Shown one piece after another: positions 1 through 6,381 of a stretch of 10,286 nt of DNA (its first letter is position 1; every line of letters begins with the position of its first letter). The notes below the pieces were generated by a model. The model was not told the origin of the DNA and made no database searches. It was given only the letters and a program-made list of their open reading frames with translations. A program made the position numbers and the translations under genes. Source of the stretch: Hyphomicrobiaceae bacterium. Lineage in GTDB: Bacteria; Pseudomonadota; Alphaproteobacteria; Rhizobiales; Hyphomicrobiaceae. The stretch lies in contig JAGRKR010000412.1 of assembly GCA_020442225.1 (NCBI GenBank), positions 1 through 10,286 of the forward strand. The letters run 5' to 3'.

Positions 1-1
1 C

Positions 2-874
2 GTCTCGCTCGACCCGGCCATGCGCGGCTGGATCAGCGAGGGGCGCTCCTATGTACCGCCGGTGAAGATCGGCGCGGTGATGCGCGCCTACGCGGCGGGC
101 CACGTCGTGCAGTCCCGCCATCCTGATTTCGCGGCCGGCGACGCCGTCGTCGGCATGCTCGGCGCGCAGCGCTACGCCACCTCGGACGGGCGCGGCGTCG
201 AGAAGGTGGACACCGCCGTCGCGCCGCTCGAGCGCTGGATCGGCGGCCTCGGCATGCCCGGCAAGACGGCCTACTTCGGCCTGCTCGACATCGGCAAACC
301 GAAGGCCGGCGAGACCGTCGTCGTCTCGGCCGCCTCGGGCGCGGTCGGCTCCATCGTCGGCCAGATCGCCAGGATCAAGGGCTGCCGCGCCGTCGGCATC
401 GCCGGCGGGGCCGAGAAATGCCGCCGCCTCACCGAGGAGCTCGGCTTCGACGCCGCCGTCGACTACAAGGCCGGCCGGCTCGACGCCGACCTCGCCGCCG
501 CCTGCCCCGACGGCATCGACGTGTATTTCGAGAACGTCGGCGGGGCCGTGCTGGATGCCTGCCTCGCACGCATGAACATGTGGGGCCGCATTCCCGTGTG
601 CGGCATGATCTCCGGCTACAACGACACGCAAGCGAGCCCGGGCCCGCGCAACATGCGCTCGATCCTGGTCAACCGGCTGACCGTCCGCGGCTTCCTGGTG
701 TTCGACTTCCTCGACCGCTATCCCGAGGCCATGGCGGAGTTGACGGCCTGGCACAAGGATGGCCGTCTCAAGATCCGCGAGGACGTGCGCGAGGGCGGGC
801 TCGAAGCCTTTGCCGCGACGCTGGCTCTCCTCTATACAGGCGGCAACAACGGCAAACTCATCCTGAAGCTCTGA
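2..874 (+). CDS. NADP-dependent medium-chain oxidoreductase (CurA-like), 5'-truncated by window edge
   Basis: This is a zinc-less medium-chain dehydrogenase/reductase of the CurA / leukotriene B4 12-hydroxydehydrogenase type, a cytosolic NADPH-dependent reductase of enone double bonds. The frame is open from base 2 (VSLDPAMRGW), which matches the conserved LSLDPxMRG segment near the N-terminus of the family. The ATG at 20 is therefore internal, and roughly 40-50 residues lie upstream of the window. The cofactor-binding Rossmann region shows AASGAVGSIVGQIA, followed by DVYFENVGG and the C-terminal GKLILKL typical of the family. No zinc-ligand cysteines are visible. The histidine phosphatase starts 8 nt after the stop, which suggests co-transcription. 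The family is certain; the physiological substrate is unknown. Confidence 0.93.
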   Translation, partial: VSLDPAMRGWISEGRSYVPPVKIGAVMRAYAAGHVVQSRHPDFAAGDAVVGMLGAQRYATSDGRGVEKVDTAVAPLERWIGGLGMPGKTAYFGLLDIGKPKAGETVVVSAASGAVGSIVGQIARIKGCRAVGIAGGAEKCRRLTEELGFDAAVDYKAGRLDADLAAACPDGIDVYFENVGGAVLDACLARMNMWGRIPVCGMISGYNDTQASPGPRNMRSILVNRLTVRGFLVFDFLDRYPEAMAELTAWHKDGRLKIREDVREGGLEAFAATLALLYTGGNNGKLILKL

Positions 875-882
875 CACCCGGC

Positions 883-1476
883 ATGCAGACAACCGCCACG
901 ATCTATTTCATCCGGCACGGCGAAACCGACTGGAACGCCGAACTGCGCTTCCAGGGCCAGGAGGACGTGCCGATCAACGCCAAGGGCGAAGGTCAGGCGG
1001 CGCGCAACGGCCGCATGCTGGCCACCCTGCTCGACCGGCCGGAGCACTACGATTTCGTGGCGAGCCCGCTCCTGCGCACGCGCCACACCATGGAGATCGT
1101 GCGCGGCGAGATGGGCCTTTCACCAAGCGAGTACCGGCTGGAGGATCGTCTCAAGGAAATCCACTACGGCGGCTGGCAGCGGCGCAAGCTCGACGCCATC
1201 AAGCTCGAGGAGGCCGAGGCGCTGGCGGCGCGGCGCGCGGACCCCTTTCATTGGCGCCCCCCCGGCCCCGGCGGCGAGAGCTACGCCATGCTGTCGGAGC
1301 GCGTCGCCGGCTGGCTCGCCGGCGTCACACGCGACACCGTGGTGGTCTCGCATGGCGGCGTCATGCGCTGCCTGCGCGGGCTGATCGAGGGGCTGGCGCT
1401 CGCCGACGTCCCGAAGCTCGACGTGCCGCAAGACCGCATACTGCTGCTGAAGGGTGGCCGCTCGAGCTGGCACTGA
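883..1476 (+). CDS. Histidine phosphatase family protein (phosphoglycerate mutase-like)
   Basis: This is a 197-residue cytosolic member of the histidine phosphatase superfamily (GpmB/PhoE/CobC-like), which transfers phosphate through a phospho-histidine. The signature RHGETDWN is at residues 11-18 with catalytic His12. A supporting arginine lies in SPLLRTRHTME, an acidic residue in RLKEIHYGGW sits where the proton donor is expected, and the second catalytic histidine is in SHGGVMR at about residue 157. The ATG at 883 is chosen because the fold begins directly after it (ATIYFIRHGE). The frame stays open upstream to 418, but that part overlaps the preceding gene and is arginine-rich nonsense. 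No clear Shine-Dalgarno precedes the start, so translation may be coupled to the oxidoreductase ending 8 nt earlier. Phosphoglycerate mutase, phosphatase or alpha-ribazole phosphatase activity cannot be told apart here. Confidence 0.93.
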   Translation: MQTTATIYFIRHGETDWNAELRFQGQEDVPINAKGEGQAARNGRMLATLLDRPEHYDFVASPLLRTRHTMEIVRGEMGLSPSEYRLEDRLKEIHYGGWQRRKLDAIKLEEAEALAARRADPFHWRPPGPGGESYAMLSERVAGWLAGVTRDTVVVSHGGVMRCLRGLIEGLALADVPKLDVPQDRILLLKGGRSSWH

Positions 1477-1648
1477 TCGATCCCATCGTAGGGGAGCGCC
1501 GAGGCGAGACCCGGACGCCACAGCCCGCGATGACCGTGCATGCCGGACAGCCGCCGGGGCTTGCCAGCGGCTCGATCCTCGGCTTAATCGTTCGTCGCAA
1601 TCCCTACCGCTACCCGATAAAACCGATTTCGTAGGTGTTCCGCCGAAC

Positions 1649-1654
1649 GAGGAG
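1649..1654 (+). promoter_or_regulatory. Shine-Dalgarno that sets the TPR gene start
   Basis: GAGGAG lies 7 nt upstream of the ATG at 1662. It favours that ATG over the in-frame GTG at 1635, which has no such site and would put a charged extension ahead of the signal peptide. In the 1477-1661 gap before the gene I see no convincing -35/-10 pair or terminator, only a locally AT-richer stretch around 1580-1630. Confidence 0.7.
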
Positions 1655-1661
1655 TTGCGTC

Positions 1662-2420
1662 ATGACGTGGTGGTGTGGACCGCGTGCCGCCGTTGCGGCA
1701 GGCCTCCTGGCAACCGGCAGCCTGCTGGCCGCCACGGGCACGGGAGCCTTGGCCCAGGCCGGCATGGACGATGCTGCGATCTGCATCAATGAGAAGGCCG
1801 ATGCCGCCAAGCGTCTGGCGGCTTGCGGGAGCGCACTTGCGAAGTCAGGCGGCAGTGACGAGGCGCGCGCGGAGCTCCTGCATCACCGAGGCGAGTTGCT
1901 GGCAGGTCAAGGCGAGCACGAGAAGGCGATCAAGGATTACACGGACGCCCTGAAGCTCGCCGCCGACGACTCCGCGCTCTATATCAGCCGCGGCAACTCC
2001 TACGATGCCCTCGGCGAGGCCGACAAGGCCATCGCCGACTATACCGTGGCGATCCGGCTGGCGCCCGAGGAGGCCAGCGCCTACTACAATCGTGGCAGCG
2101 TCTTCGACGAGAAGGGCGATCACCGCCGCGCCATCACCGACTACGGTCAGGCCATCCGCCTCGATGCCGCTTTCGGCAGCGCCTACAATAATCGCGGCCT
2201 TGCCTGGCAGGCGCTCGGCGAGCCGGACAAGGCCATCGCCGACTTCGACATGGCGCTGAAGATCGATGCGCGCGACGCCGACGTCTATTTCAACCGCGCT
2301 ACGGCCTACGAGGACAAGGGCGACAGGCAGAAGGCGATCGACGACTACAAGCGCGCCCTCGAAATCGATCCATCCCTCGAGGAAGCCAAGCAGCGCATCG
2401 CAGCGCTCTCGGCACGCTGA
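1662..2420 (+). CDS. Exported tetratricopeptide repeat protein
   Basis: This is a 252-residue protein with a Sec-type signal peptide (hydrophobic run about residues 8-30, likely cleaved after AQA at 33), so it is probably periplasmic. No lipobox is seen. The mature N-terminus has two cysteines, C41 and C55 (CINEKADAAKRLAAC), placed to form a disulfide, as in many short TPR proteins of Hyphomicrobiales. Five consecutive 34-residue TPR units follow: about 70-103, 104-137, 138-171, 172-205 and 206-239. Each has the pattern YxNRGxxxxxxGxxxxAIxDYxxAIxLxP. TPR arrays mediate protein-protein contacts; no catalytic domain is present and the partner is unknown. The gene stands alone between the phosphatase and a convergent gene. 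The start is set by GAGGAG 7 nt upstream. Confidence 0.93.
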   Translation: MTWWCGPRAAVAAGLLATGSLLAATGTGALAQAGMDDAAICINEKADAAKRLAACGSALAKSGGSDEARAELLHHRGELLAGQGEHEKAIKDYTDALKLAADDSALYISRGNSYDALGEADKAIADYTVAIRLAPEEASAYYNRGSVFDEKGDHRRAITDYGQAIRLDAAFGSAYNNRGLAWQALGEPDKAIADFDMALKIDARDADVYFNRATAYEDKGDRQKAIDDYKRALEIDPSLEEAKQRIAALSAR

Positions 2421-2504
2421 GGCCGCCAACGCGCCGGACGCGACCTCTGATCCCCGCCGCCAGGCCTCGGACCGGAGCCGGGCGGGCCAGTCTTGCCGCA
2501 GCAC

Positions 2505-2513
2505 TTATCCACA
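2505..2513 (+). other. Perfect DnaA-box sequence TTATCCACA
   Basis: TTATCCACA matches the canonical bacterial DnaA-binding 9-mer exactly. It lies in a non-coding gap, 85 nt after the TPR stop. I find only one further near match in the gene-free sequence (3526-3534, minus strand). There is no AT-rich unwinding region or cluster, and none of the usual origin neighbours (hemE, parAB, gid genes, repABC). It may be an isolated DnaA titration or regulatory site, or chance. Confidence 0.5.
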
Positions 2514-2546
2514 GGTTCATGACAGCCGGGCCGCACGCCCCCGTCC

Positions 2547-2569
2547 GCGCGAGCGCTCGACGCTCGCGC
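2547..2569. repeat. Perfect 9-bp GC-rich hairpin
   Basis: GCGCGAGCG (2547-2555) and CGCTCGCGC (2561-2569) are exact inverted repeats around a 5-nt loop CTCGA. It lies about 127 nt past the TPR stop codon. No T-tract follows on either strand, so it is not a standard intrinsic terminator. It could stabilise the 3' end of the TPR transcript or act with Rho. Confidence 0.5.
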
Positions 2570-2756
2570 CGTCGCCGATCTGGCGCGTGATCCGACGCAC
2601 CCCAGACGCTCGTTCCGTCGCGGCGCGGCGCCTTGTGCGCGGGCACATCGACTGGCGATGCGGCTCTCGCGAGGCGAAGCCGGCGCCGTGCAGGGGATGC
2701 GGGGAAAACCGGACCGTCCGAAGCCCCCCGCAGGCCACCCCCAGCCCCCTCGAACG

Positions 2757-2783
2757 AAAAGAGCCGGGCTTTTGCCCGGCTCT
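2757..2783 (-). terminator. Intrinsic terminator of the lysine-rich protein gene
   Basis: A perfect 10-bp inverted repeat, AGAGCCGGGC (2760-2769) and GCCCGGCTCT (2774-2783), surrounds a 4-nt loop. Read on the minus strand, the stem is followed by a run of four T (2760-2757). It sits 48 nt downstream of the stop codon at 2832-2834. The plus-strand side has no T-run, so it should serve mainly the minus-strand gene. Confidence 0.85.
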
Positions 2784-2831
2784 CTGATCAGCTTGGCCCC
2801 GCTCGTTGGGAGCAGAAACCAGACCGTCCAA

Positions 2832-3221
2832 TTACTTCTTCTTGTTGCGGACGTCCATGCACTTACGAGCCTTCTTGCTGTAGTACATGTAGGTGCCGCA
2901 CTTGCCGGCCTTGGCCTTCTTTTTAGCCTTCTTCTTCTTGCCCTTCTTCTTGCCCTTGGCCTTCTTCTTTTTACCCTTCTTGCCCTTGGCCTTCTTCTTG
3001 CCCTTCTTGCCCTTGGCCTTCTTCTTCTTCTTCGCCTTCTTGGCCTTCTTAGCCTTCTTGGCCTTCATATGCTTGGCAACCTGCTCGACGACACTCACGT
3101 CGCCAGCCTTCGCCTTCAGCGTGGTGCCGGTTGCCGGCGCTGCGCTGCTCGGTGCGACCGCCAGGAACAGAGCCATGGCAACGGCCACCACCACACCCAT
3201 CAATGCCTTCATGATGCGCAT
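2832..3221 (-). CDS. Small secreted lysine-rich low-complexity protein
   Basis: This is a 129-residue protein of unknown function. It begins with a clear Sec signal peptide (MRIMK, then a hydrophobic run to AVAPSSAAP; cleavage near residues 26-30). A short spacer (TTLKAKAGDVSVVEQVAKHM) leads into about 55 residues built only from Lys, Ala and Gly, with 38 lysines by my count in KAK, KKAKG and GKKG units. The C-terminus is a compact segment, KCGTYMYYSKKARKC, with two cysteines that could form a disulfide, ending MDVRNKKK. The tail resembles that of other lysine-rich proteins of Hyphomicrobiales; the middle resembles histone-H1-like or AlgP-like tails by composition only. The ATG at 3221 is chosen because AGAGGA lies 6 nt upstream; an ATG three codons later is less well spaced. 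The protein is probably periplasmic or secreted and polyanion-binding (inference). An intrinsic terminator follows. Confidence 0.85.
   Translation of the reverse strand: MRIMKALMGVVVAVAMALFLAVAPSSAAPATGTTLKAKAGDVSVVEQVAKHMKAKKAKKAKKAKKKKKAKGKKGKKKAKGKKGKKKKAKGKKKGKKKKAKKKAKAGKCGTYMYYSKKARKCMDVRNKKK
2916..3068 (-). repeat. Low-complexity repetitive DNA coding the poly-lysine segment
   Basis: The plus strand is almost all pyrimidine, made of CTT and GCC triplets with scattered G. Longer units recur in tandem: 2941-2973, 2974-3000 and from 3001. The first 26 bases of the second unit are identical to those of the third, and the first unit differs mainly by one extra CTT. All unit differences keep the reading frame. 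Confidence 0.8.
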
Positions 3222-3227
3222 TGGTCT

Positions 3228-3233
3228 TCCTCT
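3228..3233 (-). promoter_or_regulatory. Shine-Dalgarno of the lysine-rich protein gene
   Basis: Minus-strand AGAGGA ends 6 nt before the ATG at 3221. It fixes the start upstream of the signal peptide and excludes the longer frame that opens at 3290. Confidence 0.7.
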
Positions 3234-3422
3234 CCCAATCAGGACTACAAGCGCTAACCCGCACGTGGCGAATGTGGCAGAACGTACCAAGACCCCAGCC
3301 CCGTGCTTGAGACGCCGCTAGGACGATACGCACGTCTTGCACTTTTCGGCAATCCATGGCGGCGCGATCCAGCATTGCTCTGTGGCGCGCATATCACAGT
3401 GTAGCTGAACAGAATGTCAGAA

Positions 3423-3440
3423 AACGCAATGAGTTGCGTT
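3423..3440. repeat. 7-bp inverted repeat, possible operator
   Basis: AACGCAA (3423-3429) and TTGCGTT (3434-3440) form a perfect inverted repeat around TGAG. An overlapping dyad AATGA/TCATT spans 3428-3444. It lies about 200 nt upstream of the lysine-rich gene start in the AT-rich patch. The size and symmetry suit a dimeric regulator, but the sequence matches no operator I recognise. Confidence 0.35.
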
Positions 3441-3577
3441 CATTGGGCTGGTGCTTTGGGTGAGCGGCAGGGCACATCCGCGGCTGCCAGCGTCATTGCC
3501 GCTATTCAGCACTCGGATTGCCACGTGTGGATATCCGTCCCGGCCCCATGCCGAGAGCATGTTTCCTGACCGCGGAT

Positions 3578-3599
3578 GAAGCCGGCGCCGACCGGCTTC
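3578..3599. repeat. Perfect 8-bp hairpin in the gene-free region
   Basis: GAAGCCGG (3578-3585) and CCGGCTTC (3592-3599) are exact complements around a 6-nt loop. There is no T-run of four or more on either side, so I do not call a terminator. It could be the structured end of an unannotated transcript. Confidence 0.4.
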
Positions 3600-3873
3600 T
3601 GCCACGCGTGTCGGATCGGGCACATGGCAGTCCGTGAAATGAGTGTTTCCCTACGAATAGAGCGGCGGCGTTTGCATCCAGAGGTGGGAAGGTCTAGTCT
3701 GCGAGCAGGATACTCGTGTCTTCGAGGAAGATATCGGTCGAGAAATCAGCGACCTAGCGCGTGACTGCGCTCCGAGCATCGGGACCGCGCCCCTTGCGTC
3801 GCGGACAGTCTCTCGGGACCAGCGCGCACGGATGGAGCACCTGCCGTGGCAGGAGGGTTCCGTCGCCCCAACC

Positions 3874-3879
3874 AGAGGA
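3874..3879 (+). promoter_or_regulatory. Shine-Dalgarno that sets the peptidoglycan-binding gene start
   Basis: AGAGGA ends 7 nt before the ATG at 3887. It favours this start over the in-frame GTG at 3761, whose 42 extra codons are arginine-rich and would bury the hydrophobic N-terminal anchor. Confidence 0.7.
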
Positions 3880-3886
3880 CAAGGTT

Positions 3887-4945
3887 ATGGTACGAGTTGT
3901 CGGAGCGTTGTTGCTCTTCATGGGCATCGGGGTCGCCGTATTTGCGTTTCCCAAGACGGATACGGCACAGAAGGCCAAGCTCGATACCCTCGTCAGCATA
4001 GCGACCCAGCGAGACGTCGCTCCCACGGAGCCGGCCGCAGCGCGCCAGAGTGCGCCGCGGATCTTCTCGCCGGCGCAGCCGCTGCTGCGCGCACAGGCGC
4101 CGGCCTCAGCCCCCATCGTCCGCCCGCAGCCGGCCGCGCCGCGCACGGTCGCCGCAGAGGTGCCCCGCGCGCCACGCGTGCAGCCGAGCGAGAGCATTCC
4201 GACATCGATCGTCCCGGCCCGACCGGCCACACCGGCGCTCGTCCAGCCTCGGTTGCAATCCCCGCCTGAGCGCCATCGTACGGCAGCGGCTCTCGCGCGG
4301 GACATCCAGAGCGAGCTCAAGCGCGTCGGCTGCTATCATGGTGATATCGACGGCGTGTGGGGTCCCGGCTCCAAGCGGGCAATGGCGGCGTTCGTGAGCC
4401 GGGCCAATGCCAGCCTGCCCGTCGACCAACCCGATCATATTCTGCTGACGCTCGTGCGAGGCTTCAAGACGACGGCCTGCGGCACCTGCCGCTCCAACGA
4501 GGTCGTCGACAACACCGGCCGCTGCCGGCCGCGCACGACGATCGCGCGCGGTCGCCCCGTGATCAGAGACGGCAGCTGGCAGCCGAGCGTCGAGCCGGCA
4601 GCACCGCGGGTGGCCCAAGCCAGGCCCGCACCAGTCGAGCAGCCGGCGAGCAGCACGCCTGCCGCAGCCGAGCCTGCCGCGCAGCCGCCGCGCGCGCGGC
4701 GCTATCCCTACGGGCGCATGGCCCTCGGCGTCGATCCGGCGACGCAGCCGCGGCCCGCACGCATCGTCCGCCCGGAGGCACGGGTGCGTCCCGACACGTC
4801 GATGCAGCCGCGCCGCCGCGCCTACAGCCCGACCATGTATGTCGGCCGCCCCAGCACCACGAAGCGGCGCGCGCCCAGGAAGCTGTTCACCGGCAAGCGT
4901 GCGCGCGAAGCGTTCTGGAGACGTCTGCACAGCGAAGGCTCTTGA
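3887..4945 (+). CDS. Membrane-anchored peptidoglycan-binding-like protein, Pro/Ala-rich
   Basis: This is a 352-residue envelope protein. A hydrophobic segment at residues 4-21 is an uncleaved anchor or signal peptide. A long Pro/Ala/Arg-rich linker follows (about 45-130). A small helical domain at about 133-193 contains IQSELKRVGCYHGDIDGVWG, then KRAMAAFVSRANASLPVDQP. This is the peptidoglycan_binding_1-like unit found in many Hyphomicrobiales proteins, where it is often attached to other domains. A cysteine motif comes right after it (ACGTC at 197-201, C213), and C149 lies inside the domain. The remaining 140 residues are again Pro/Ala-rich and very basic, ending RRLHSEGS. No hydrolase or caspase domain is present, so a structural or cell-wall tethering role is inferred. 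The start is set by AGAGGA 7 nt upstream. It converges with the UDP-glucose dehydrogenase gene. Confidence 0.85.
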   Translation: MVRVVGALLLFMGIGVAVFAFPKTDTAQKAKLDTLVSIATQRDVAPTEPAAARQSAPRIFSPAQPLLRAQAPASAPIVRPQPAAPRTVAAEVPRAPRVQPSESIPTSIVPARPATPALVQPRLQSPPERHRTAAALARDIQSELKRVGCYHGDIDGVWGPGSKRAMAAFVSRANASLPVDQPDHILLTLVRGFKTTACGTCRSNEVVDNTGRCRPRTTIARGRPVIRDGSWQPSVEPAAPRVAQARPAPVEQPASSTPAAAEPAAQPPRARRYPYGRMALGVDPATQPRPARIVRPEARVRPDTSMQPRRRAYSPTMYVGRPSTTKRRAPRKLFTGKRAREAFWRRLHSEGS

Positions 4946-4980
4946 GCGCACTGCTGCGTGAGGCACGCTGTAACAGAGAG

Positions 4981-5018
4981 CCGGCGCGTGGCGGTATGAC
5001 GATCGCCGCGCGCGCCGG
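4981..5018. terminator. Imperfect GC hairpin between convergent genes
   Basis: CCGGCGCG (4981-4988) pairs with CGCGCCGG (5011-5018), and inside it GGCG (4990-4993) pairs with CGCC (5004-5007), with a small bulge and a G-T wobble between. It lies 36 nt past the stop of the peptidoglycan-binding gene and 25 nt past the stop of the dehydrogenase gene. There is no T-tract on either strand, so it may be a weak or Rho-assisted bidirectional terminator. Confidence 0.4.
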
Positions 5019-5042
5019 GACAGCCTTCAACCTCGCATCCGC

Positions 5043-6347
5043 TCAACTGCGCCCGACACCCTGATAAATCAGGCCGCGTGCGCGCGCGTCGGCCGGGTTG
5101 TACAGGTTGCGATAGTCGAACAGCAGCGTGCCGCGCATGCGATCCTTCAGATTGCCGAGATCGAGCGCACGGAACTCGTTCCATTCGGTCAGCACGACGA
5201 TCGCATCGGCGCCATCGGCGACAGCGGCTGCGGAGTCGCACCAGACCACCCCGGGCAGCAGGGCCTCGCCGTGCAGGCGTCCCTGCGGATCGAAGACGCG
5301 GATCGTGGCGCCGCGCTCCTGCAGCATCGGCACCACCACGAGGCTCGGGGCCTCGCGCATGTCGTCCGTATTCGGCTTGAAGGTCACGCCGAGCACGCCG
5401 ATCGTCTTGCCCCTGGCGCCGCCCGGCAGCGCCCGCTCGATGCGATTGGCCATGGCGATCTTGCGCTCGTCGTTGACGCGCTGGACCTGCTCGACAAGGG
5501 AGAGCGGCCGCTCGTTCTCGCGCGCGATCCTGATGAGCGCCGAGACGTCCTTCGGGAAACACGATCCGCCATAGCCAGGGCCGGGATGCAGGAACTTCTC
5601 GCCGATGCGGCGGTCCTTGCCGATGGCGGTTGCGACCTCCTGCACGTCGCCGCCGATGGCCTCGCAGAGGTCGGCGATCTCGTTGATGAAGCTGATCTTC
5701 ATCGCCAGGAAGGCGTTGGCGGCATATTTGGCGAGCTCGGCGGACTCGCGCGAGGTGAAGATCACCGGCGAGTTGCGCAGCGTCAGCGGCTTGTAGAGCC
5801 GCGCCATGACCTCCCGCGCACGCGCATCGTCACAGCCGACGAGCACACGATCGGGATGCGTGAAATCCTGGATGGCCGAGCCCTCGCGCAGGAACTCGGG
5901 ATTGGAGCAGACGGCGAAATCGGCATCCGGGCACAGCTCTCTCAGACGCAGCTCGATCTCCCGGCTGGTCCCGACCGGCACCGTCGACTTGGTCGCCAGC
6001 ACGGTAAAGCCGTCCAGATGGGGCGCCAGATCGGTCACCGCACCATGGACATAGGTGAGATCGGCATGGCCGTCGCCACGACGCATGGGCGTGCCGACCG
6101 CCAGGAAGACCACGTCGGCCTCCTGCACGGCCGGGCCGATGTCCTGGGTGAAGAACAAGCGCTGCGCCGCCAGATTCCGCTCGAGCAGGCTCTCGAGCCC
6201 CGGCTCGTAGATCGGCGTCTGGCCCGCGTTGAGGCGCGCGATGCGATCCGCGTCCTTGTCGACGCACGTCACGGTCCAGCCGAATTCCGAGAAACACGCG
6301 GCAGACACGAGGCCCACGTAACCGGCCCCAATCATGCAGATCTTCAC
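5043..6347 (-). CDS. ugd: UDP-glucose 6-dehydrogenase
   Basis: This cytosolic enzyme oxidises UDP-glucose to UDP-glucuronate with two NAD+, feeding acidic exopolysaccharide, capsule or LPS synthesis. At 434 residues it has the usual bacterial length. The N-terminal NAD-binding Rossmann fold shows GAGYVG at 7-12 and the acidic VDKD at about 29-32. Next come VGTP, KSTVPVGTS (K120), NPEFLREGSAI, and the central helix AKYAANAFLAMK with conserved K207 and N211. The catalytic cysteine is C263 in GYGGSCFPKD. The C-terminal UDP-binding domain has FKPNTDDMREAPS and DYRNLYNP. The GTG at 6347 is chosen because the Rossmann strand starts immediately (VKICMIGAGYVG) and AGAGGGA lies 6 nt upstream. The frame is open upstream to 6728, but that part lacks homology. 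Nearby glycosyltransferase genes are absent, so the polysaccharide it serves is unknown. Confidence 0.97.
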   Translation of the reverse strand: MKICMIGAGYVGLVSAACFSEFGWTVTCVDKDADRIARLNAGQTPIYEPGLESLLERNLAAQRLFFTQDIGPAVQEADVVFLAVGTPMRRGDGHADLTYVHGAVTDLAPHLDGFTVLATKSTVPVGTSREIELRLRELCPDADFAVCSNPEFLREGSAIQDFTHPDRVLVGCDDARAREVMARLYKPLTLRNSPVIFTSRESAELAKYAANAFLAMKISFINEIADLCEAIGGDVQEVATAIGKDRRIGEKFLHPGPGYGGSCFPKDVSALIRIARENERPLSLVEQVQRVNDERKIAMANRIERALPGGARGKTIGVLGVTFKPNTDDMREAPSLVVVPMLQERGATIRVFDPQGRLHGEALLPGVVWCDSAAAVADGADAIVVLTEWNEFRALDLGNLKDRMRGTLLFDYRNLYNPADARARGLIYQGVGRS

Positions 6348-6381
6348 GCCGCTTCCCTCTCTGCTCGCCCGCAGCCCTGCC

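Larger units (their letters stand above)
2421..2756. other. Non-coding gap between convergent TPR and lysine-rich genes
   Basis: Short frames here have arginine/proline-rich shadow compositions and no recognisable domain, so I call no gene. The stretch contains a perfect DnaA-box sequence (2505-2513) and a perfect 9-bp GC hairpin (2547-2569), which are listed separately. The rest is GC-rich with nothing I can assign. Confidence 0.6.
3234..3873. other. Gene-free divergent intergenic region
   Basis: This region lies between the divergent lysine-rich and peptidoglycan-binding genes and should contain both promoters, but I cannot point to a convincing -35/-10 pair. Frames here are short and lack third-position G/C bias. 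Visible structure: an AT-rich patch at 3391-3444 (about 60% A+T in an otherwise GC-rich window), the inverted repeat at 3423-3440, a one-mismatch DnaA-box at 3526-3534 on the minus strand (ATATCCACA), and a perfect hairpin at 3578-3599. A regulatory RNA is possible but not demonstrated. Confidence 0.6.

Noticed and set aside
418..882. Upstream extension of the histidine phosphatase frame
   Set aside because: It overlaps the oxidoreductase gene in another frame and reads as arginine-rich nonsense; the RHGE fold starts right after the ATG at 883.
2505..2513. A replication origin at the DnaA box
   Set aside because: There is only one perfect box, no adjacent AT-rich unwinding element, and none of the usual origin or plasmid replication genes are nearby.
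2916..3068. CRISPR array or mobile repeat
   Set aside because: The repeats are codon-phased, contiguous without unique spacers, and lie inside an intact coding sequence with signal peptide and terminator.
3417..3623. Short minus-strand open frame in the gene-free region
   Set aside because: 68 codons with mixed codon use, no ribosome site or homology-like pattern, and it spans the AT-rich patch and hairpin.
3761..3886. N-terminal extension of the peptidoglycan-binding protein from a GTG
   Set aside because: It would precede the membrane anchor with 42 arginine-rich residues; the ATG at 3887 has a well-placed AGAGGA.
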